From Intestinimonas timonensis (GTDB lineage: Bacteria; Bacillota; Clostridia; Oscillospirales; Oscillospiraceae): a stretch of 64,000 nucleotides of DNA. Positions 60,051 through 64,000 of this stretch are shown in pieces. How positions within the stretch are numbered: position 1 is the first letter of the stretch; every line of letters begins with the position of its first letter. Made by a program: the position numbers and the translations under genes. The notes beneath the pieces were generated by a model. That model made no database searches. It saw nothing but the letters and a program-made list of their open reading frames with translations, and was not told where the DNA came from. The DNA lies in assembly GCF_900626145.1 (NCBI RefSeq), contig NZ_LR130816.1, positions 150,104 to 214,103 on the forward strand, given 5' to 3'.

Positions 60051-60623
60051 ATGGAACCGCTCTTTCAGGTGGAGACCGCCCATGACGCCGACGCCTACGG
60101 CAACATGGTGACCGTCCACTATATGCTCCATGAGAAAAATCCCATCTGGGCCCTGTATATCCTGGCCGTGGTGGTGGCTGTGGCCATCTGGTGGCTGGCT
60201 GCCGCCGGGAACTACACCAGCCTGAGCGCCCTGGGCACCGGTATCTTCTGCCTGGCCTTCTTCCTGCTGGGGGTGCCCTATGTGGACCGCTTTGCCGCTC
60301 AGCGGGTGTGCCGCCGGATGGAAAAGCAGGTAGTGAAGGCCGCCCGGAAAAACGGCGCCTACGGCAAGCCCATCCGCTACCGCTTCTTTGACGATCACCT
60401 GGACTCCGCCGACAGCGCCGGCTCCACCGAGACCCCCTATGACCAGATCACCGACCTGGTGGAGACCGCCGGCTACCTGCTGGTCTTTCTGAAAAGCGGC
60501 CAGTGCGTCCTGGCCCGGAAGAAGGACTTTACCCTGGGAGACCCCGCCGCCCTCTTCCCCCTGCTGGAGCAGCGCAGCGGCAAGACCCCGCGCACCTTCC
60601 AGATGCCCCGCCGGGGCCGCTGA
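60051..60623 (+). CDS. YcxB-like membrane protein
   Basis: Protein of 190 aa. Two adjacent TM helices (about 30-50, ALYILAVVVAVAIWWLAAAG, and 55-75) are followed by a cytoplasmic YcxB-type C-terminal domain (YRFFDDHLDSADSAGSTETPYDQITDLVETAGYLLVFL). YcxB domains have no known activity. It begins five bases after the aldolase stop. It ends shortly before the promoter of the leader RNA below. Confidence 0.82.
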   Translation: MEPLFQVETAHDADAYGNMVTVHYMLHEKNPIWALYILAVVVAVAIWWLAAAGNYTSLSALGTGIFCLAFFLLGVPYVDRFAAQRVCRRMEKQVVKAARKNGAYGKPIRYRFFDDHLDSADSAGSTETPYDQITDLVETAGYLLVFLKSGQCVLARKKDFTLGDPAALFPLLEQRSGKTPRTFQMPRRGR

Positions 60624-60635
60624 AAAAATCCCCTC

Positions 60636-60664
60636 TTGCATGACGGGCGGGTTTCTGGTATACT
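60636..60664 (+). promoter_or_regulatory. Promoter of the CNNM leader RNA
   Basis: The -35 TTGCAT (60636-60641) and -10 TATACT (60659-60664) have a 17-base spacer. Start near 60671. Confidence 0.75.
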
Positions 60665-60670
60665 GGTCCC

Positions 60671-60784
60671 ATTCTATGGAAAGAAAGGGTCTGGTGAGTC
60701 CCTGTGGACCAACCTCCGCCTAGTCAGATAACCAAACCGTTTTTAAAGGGCAGCCTTAGCCTCAGGGCGTAGGGCTGTCCTTTT
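60671..60784 (+). ncRNA. Unassigned structured leader RNA ending in an intrinsic terminator
   Basis: About 114 bases from promoter to terminator, upstream of a CNNM/CorC transporter gene. GGTC (60688-60691) can pair with GACC (60707-60710), or GGTCTGG with CCAAACC (60732-60738, one mismatch). The terminator pairs AAAGGGCAGCC (60745-60755) with GGCTGTCCTTT (60773-60783), followed by T. It matches no riboswitch class I know. A 15-codon frame (60676-60723, MERKGLVSPCGPTSA) is possible but would be nearly leaderless. Confidence 0.55.
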
Positions 60785-60860
60785 GCGCGCATTTTTCACC
60801 TTCTCCTTCTTTTCATAGGCATACATCCAAATTAAGAAGAAAGTTGAGTTGATCGTCCGA

Positions 60861-62129
60861 ATGGACCCCCAAAGTATCACAATGATCGTGGCCTTGTTTC
60901 TGATGGTGGCGTTTTCCGCCTACTTCTCCGCTACCGAGACCGCCTTTACCTCCCTCAACCGCATCCGCCTGAAGAGCAAGGCCGACGCCGGCGACCGCCG
61001 GGCCGCCCGCACCCTGGCTCTGGCGGAGGACTATGACCGGCTGCTGTCCACCATCCTCATTGGCAACAACATCGTGAACATCTCCGCCTCCACCCTGGGC
61101 ACCGTCCTCTTCACCAAGCACGTGGGCACGGCCTACGGCCCCGCGGTGTCCACCATCGTGCTCACCGTGATCATCCTGATCTTTGGCGAGATCTCCCCCA
61201 AGAGTCTGGCCAAGGAGCAGCCCGAGGCCTTTGCCATGTTCTCCGCCCCCATTCTGCGGCTGCTGATGATGATCCTCCGCCCCCTGAACTTCCTCTTCGC
61301 CCAGTGGAAGCGGCTGCTCAGCCTGATCTTCCGCAGCAGCAGTGACAGCGGCATCACCGAGGAGGAGCTCATCACCATGGTGGACCAGGCCGAGACCGAG
61401 GGCGGTCTGGACCAGGACGAGAGCGAGCTCATCCGCTCCGCCATCGAGTTCGGCGACCTGGAGGTGGATGAGATCCTCACCCCCCGGGTGGACATCGTGG
61501 CGGTGGAGGACACCGATACCATGGACGAGATCGCCAAGGCCTTTGCCGAGAGCGGCTATTCCCGGCTGCCGGTCTACCATGAGGACATCGACAACATCGT
61601 GGGCGTCATCCATGAGAAGGACTTCCACGCCGCCCGCTATCACGGCCACGACGACGTCTCCGCCATCGTCTCCACCGTGCTCTACACCACCGCCAACACC
61701 AAGATCTCCGACCTGCTGCGCATCCTCCAGAAGGCCAAGGCCCATATGGTCATCGTGGTGGACGAGTACGGCGGCACCGAGGGCCTGTGCACCATGGAGG
61801 ACATCGTGGAGGAGCTGGTGGGCGAGATCTGGGATGAGCACGACGAGGTCATCGAGGAGTTCAAAAAGCAGCCCGACGGCAGCTACCTCATCTCCTGCAA
61901 CGCCAACCTCACCGACCTCTACGACCTCTTCTCCATCAAGGGGGAGAGCGATTCCACCACCGTCTCCGGCTGGGTCATGGAGGAAGTGGGCCGGGTGCCC
62001 GAGGAGGGCGACCACTTCGTCTACGAAAACTTGGACGTCACCGTCACCAAGGTGGACCACCGCCGGGTGCTGGAGATCCGGGTGGTGGTCCTGGACCAGT
62101 CCCCGGACGAGGAAAAACCCGAAAAGTAA
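60861..62129 (+). CDS. CNNM/CorC-HlyC family transporter (hemolysin family)
   Basis: Membrane protein of 422 aa: DUF21/CNNM domain with about four TM (residues 1-185; YFSATETAFTSLNRIRLK), two CBS domains (about 205-325), and a C-terminal CorC_HlyC domain (GSYLISCNANLTDLYDLF). CNNM proteins export Mg2+ or other divalent ions. ATG 60861 (MDPQSITMIVALFL) has no clear ribosome site; TTG 60849 in the same frame is an alternative. Read-through of the leader terminator would be required. Confidence 0.9.
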   Translation: MDPQSITMIVALFLMVAFSAYFSATETAFTSLNRIRLKSKADAGDRRAARTLALAEDYDRLLSTILIGNNIVNISASTLGTVLFTKHVGTAYGPAVSTIVLTVIILIFGEISPKSLAKEQPEAFAMFSAPILRLLMMILRPLNFLFAQWKRLLSLIFRSSSDSGITEEELITMVDQAETEGGLDQDESELIRSAIEFGDLEVDEILTPRVDIVAVEDTDTMDEIAKAFAESGYSRLPVYHEDIDNIVGVIHEKDFHAARYHGHDDVSAIVSTVLYTTANTKISDLLRILQKAKAHMVIVVDEYGGTEGLCTMEDIVEELVGEIWDEHDEVIEEFKKQPDGSYLISCNANLTDLYDLFSIKGESDSTTVSGWVMEEVGRVPEEGDHFVYENLDVTVTKVDHRRVLEIRVVVLDQSPDEEKPEK

Positions 62130-62133
62130 AACG

Positions 62134-62170
62134 AAACCCCGGCGGTTCACGGAACCGCCGGGGTTTTTTG
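62134..62170. terminator. Bidirectional terminator between the CNNM gene and pyrG
   Basis: Fifteen-bp perfect stem (arm AAACCCCGGCGGTTC, 62134-62148), loop of three, then a T-run. Confidence 0.9.
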
Positions 62171-62176
62171 TACCTG

Positions 62177-63787
62177 TTATGCCTTTGCCTGGGCCTTGGC
62201 CGCGGCCACAAAGGCCCGGAAAAGGGGGTGGGCCTTGTTGGGCCGGGACTTGAACTCCGGGTGGAACTGTACGCCCACGAACCAGGGGTGGTCGGGGAGC
62301 TCAACCGCCTCCACCAGCCGGCCGTCCGGGGAGAGTCCGGCCAGCACCAGTCCCTTGGACGTAAGGGCCTCCCGGTAGTCGTTGTTAAACTCATACCGGT
62401 GCCGGTGCCGCTCGGAGATGTCCTGGACGCCGTAGGCCCGCCCGCAGGGGCCCTCTGGACTGGTGAGGTGACAGGGATAGGCCCCCAGGCGCATGGTGCC
62501 GCCCTTGGCGGTGACTCCCACCTGGTCGGGCATGAGGTCGATGACGGGATAGGGGGTCTCCGGGTCCAACTCGCTGGAGTGGGCACCGGTGAGACCGGCG
62601 GCGTGGCGGGCGAACTCCACCACTGCCATCTGCATGCCCAGGCAGATGCCGAAGTAGGGCACCTTGTGCTCCCGGGCGTACTTCACGGCGGCGAGCATGC
62701 CGTCGATGCCCCGGCTGCCGAAGCCGCCGGGGACCAGCACGCCGTGGCAGCCCTCCAGCGCCTGGGCGGCATTGTCGTCGGTGAGGGTCTCGGAGTCCAC
62801 CCAGCGGAGGTCCACCTTCACGTCATTGACGATACCGGCGTGGGCCAGGGACTCCACCACGGAGAGGTAGGCGTCGTGGAGGCCCACGTACTTGCCCACC
62901 AGGGCGATCTCCACATGCTCCCTGGCCGCCTTCTCCCGCTCCACCAGGGCGGTCCACTCGATGAGGTCGGGGGGCGTGGCGGTGAGGCCCAGACGGCGGC
63001 ACACCGCCCGGGCCAGGCCGGCCTCCTCCAGCATCAGGGGGACCTCGTAGAGGGAGGGGGCGGTCAGGTTCTCAATGACGTTCTCCGGGAGGATGTTGCA
63101 GAAGAGGGAGATCTTTTTCCGGATGTCGTCGGGGATGGGCCGGTCGGAGCGGCAGACGATGACGTCGGGCTGGATGCCCAGGCCCAGCAGCTCCTTGGCC
63201 GAGTGCTGGGTGGGCTTGCTCTTGAGCTCGTCGGAGCCGGGGATGGACACCACCAGGGAGACATGGATATACATGACATCCTGACGCCCCACCTCGGCCG
63301 CCACCTGCCGGATGGCCTCCAGGAAGGGCTGGGACTCGATGTCGCCCACAGTGCCGCCGATCTCGGTGATGACCACGTCCACGTCGCCCCGGCGGCCCAC
63401 CCGGTAGATCCGGTCCTTGATCTCGTCGGTGATGTGGGGGATGACCTGGACGGTGCCGCCCAGGTAGCCGCCTTCCCGCTCCCGGTTGAGGACGGTCCAG
63501 TAGACCTTGCCCGAGGTCACCGAGGAGTCCACCGTCAGGTACTCGTCGGTGAAGCGCTCATAGTGGCCCAGATCCAGGTCGGTCTCGGCGCCGTCGTCGG
63601 TGACGAAGACCTCGCCGTGCTGGAAGGGGTTCATGGTCCCCGGGTCCACGTTCAGGTAGGGGTCGAACTTCTGGAGGGCCACCTTCAGCCCCCGCTGCTT
63701 GAGGAGCCGCCCCAGAGAGGCCGCCGTGATGCCCTTGCCCAGGCCGGAGACCACGCCGCCGGTGACGAAAATATACTTGACCGCCAT
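62177..63787 (-). CDS. pyrG: CTP synthase
   Basis: Converts UTP to CTP with glutamine, 536 aa, full length. The amidoligase domain starts [23 protein letters not shown] and has [20 protein letters not shown] and [12 protein letters not shown]. The glutaminase domain has VPGGFGSRG, the nucleophile Cys in FGICLGMQ, and a His/Glu pair near the end (VQFHPEFKS). GGGAGG precedes ATG 63787. Monocistronic, with a consensus promoter and a hairpin over its ribosome site. Confidence 0.97.
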   Translation of the reverse strand: MAVKYIFVTGGVVSGLGKGITAASLGRLLKQRGLKVALQKFDPYLNVDPGTMNPFQHGEVFVTDDGAETDLDLGHYERFTDEYLTVDSSVTSGKVYWTVLNREREGGYLGGTVQVIPHITDEIKDRIYRVGRRGDVDVVITEIGGTVGDIESQPFLEAIRQVAAEVGRQDVMYIHVSLVVSIPGSDELKSKPTQHSAKELLGLGIQPDVIVCRSDRPIPDDIRKKISLFCNILPENVIENLTAPSLYEVPLMLEEAGLARAVCRRLGLTATPPDLIEWTALVEREKAAREHVEIALVGKYVGLHDAYLSVVESLAHAGIVNDVKVDLRWVDSETLTDDNAAQALEGCHGVLVPGGFGSRGIDGMLAAVKYAREHKVPYFGICLGMQMAVVEFARHAAGLTGAHSSELDPETPYPVIDLMPDQVGVTAKGGTMRLGAYPCHLTSPEGPCGRAYGVQDISERHRHRYEFNNDYREALTSKGLVLAGLSPDGRLVEAVELPDHPWFVGVQFHPEFKSRPNKAHPLFRAFVAAAKAQAKA

Positions 63788-63795
63788 ATTACATT

Positions 63796-63888
63796 CCTCC
63801 CATCAGTTGATGGGACGCCATTGCCCCGGGACCCCGTTGCCCCATAAAAAATCCTTTCTATTTTATGCGTGTGGGAGAGGCCCGTCAA
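63796..63888 (-). promoter_or_regulatory. pyrG promoter and leader with a hairpin at the ribosome site
   Basis: On the minus strand, -35 TTGACG (63888-63883) and -10 TAAAAT (63865-63860) have a 17-base spacer. TCCCATCA and TGATGGGA (63815-63798) form an 8-bp hairpin whose 3' arm takes up part of GGGAGG (63801-63796). Confidence 0.65.
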
Positions 63889-63918
63889 GAGGTTTGAAAA
63901 AAACGGCGGTGTTTTTTC

Positions 63919-64000
63919 TCAGCCCGCCAGATCGGGGAAGGTAGTCTGGCCCCAGTCGTCCACCTGCCAGCCGCCGCTGCCGTCGGGGATGAGCCAGAAC
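63919..64000 (-). CDS. C-terminal end of an unidentified protein, cut by the window edge
   Basis: The last 26 codons of a minus-strand gene, ending in a Gly/Trp-rich tail (GSGGWQVDDWGQTTFPDLAG, stop at 63919-63921). The frame is open to the end of the window. Too little is present to name it; codon use is like its neighbours. It lies upstream of pyrG in the same direction. Confidence 0.5.
   Translation of the reverse strand, partial: FWLIPDGSGGWQVDDWGQTTFPDLAG

Overview
The window is about 64 kb of chromosome from an endospore-forming, high-GC member of the Clostridia. The gene content (spoIIID, a collagen-like exosporium-type protein, a two-gene SUF system, a TatD-linked radical SAM gene, clostridial-type citrate synthase) and the GC-rich third codon positions fit a gut Oscillospiraceae relative such as Flavonifractor, Lawsonibacter or Intestinimonas. 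That placement is inference. No rRNA, tRNA or CRISPR array is present. Most genes are housekeeping or metabolic. Two insertion sequences are intact, a third is a fragment, and two long runs of non-coding hairpins are present.

Layout. 1-9.5 kb: an oligopeptide ABC importer (oppBCDF plus a separately promoted binding protein) and a polar amino-acid ABC importer. 9.5-13.8 kb: TatD hydrolase with its radical SAM partner, YchF, rubrerythrin and a helical-bundle protein. 14-16.2 kb: minimal SUF-like SmsC-SmsB pair overlapping a hotdog thioesterase. 16.2-20.9 kb: Asp23/YloU and DAK/YloV pair, MalY-type aminotransferase and EamA transporter. 21-28.8 kb: an almost complete aromatic operon (DAHP synthase, aroB, aroA, aroC, pheA, aroK, aroQ, aroE), preceded by a Phe/Tyr/Trp-rich leader peptide and an intrinsic terminator, and followed by spoIIID. 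29-33.9 kb: release factor 3, an amidase, an IS3-family element sitting in the loop of a terminator, and a collagen-like protein. 34-39.2 kb: DHHW/MBOAT surface acylation pair, uridine kinase and an orphan sigma-54 activator. 39.2-41 kb: a consensus sigma-54 promoter whose downstream region is now IS5/IS427, an IS110 fragment and the 3' end of a CocE-type hydrolase. 41-45.8 kb: PadR regulator, HAAS-SEDS-like membrane protein, and a BceAB-type transporter behind a hairpin that covers its ribosome binding site. 46-52.8 kb: secG, rnr, a GH3 lipoprotein, and a BlaI/BlaR1-type regulatory operon without a beta-lactamase. 52.8-64 kb: P-type ATPase under a yybP-ykoY (Mn2+) riboswitch, nadE, citrate synthase, class II aldolase, a CNNM/CorC transporter behind an unassigned terminator-bearing leader RNA, and pyrG.

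The points most worth a second look are: the aromatic-operon attenuator; the unassigned leader RNA at 60671-60784; two related multi-hairpin elements (4579-4887 and 33887-34286), each bracketed by a direct repeat of host sequence; the wrecked sigma-54 locus beside its still intact activator; and the IS3 insertion in a terminator loop. Coordinates of short sites were read by eye and may be off by a base.
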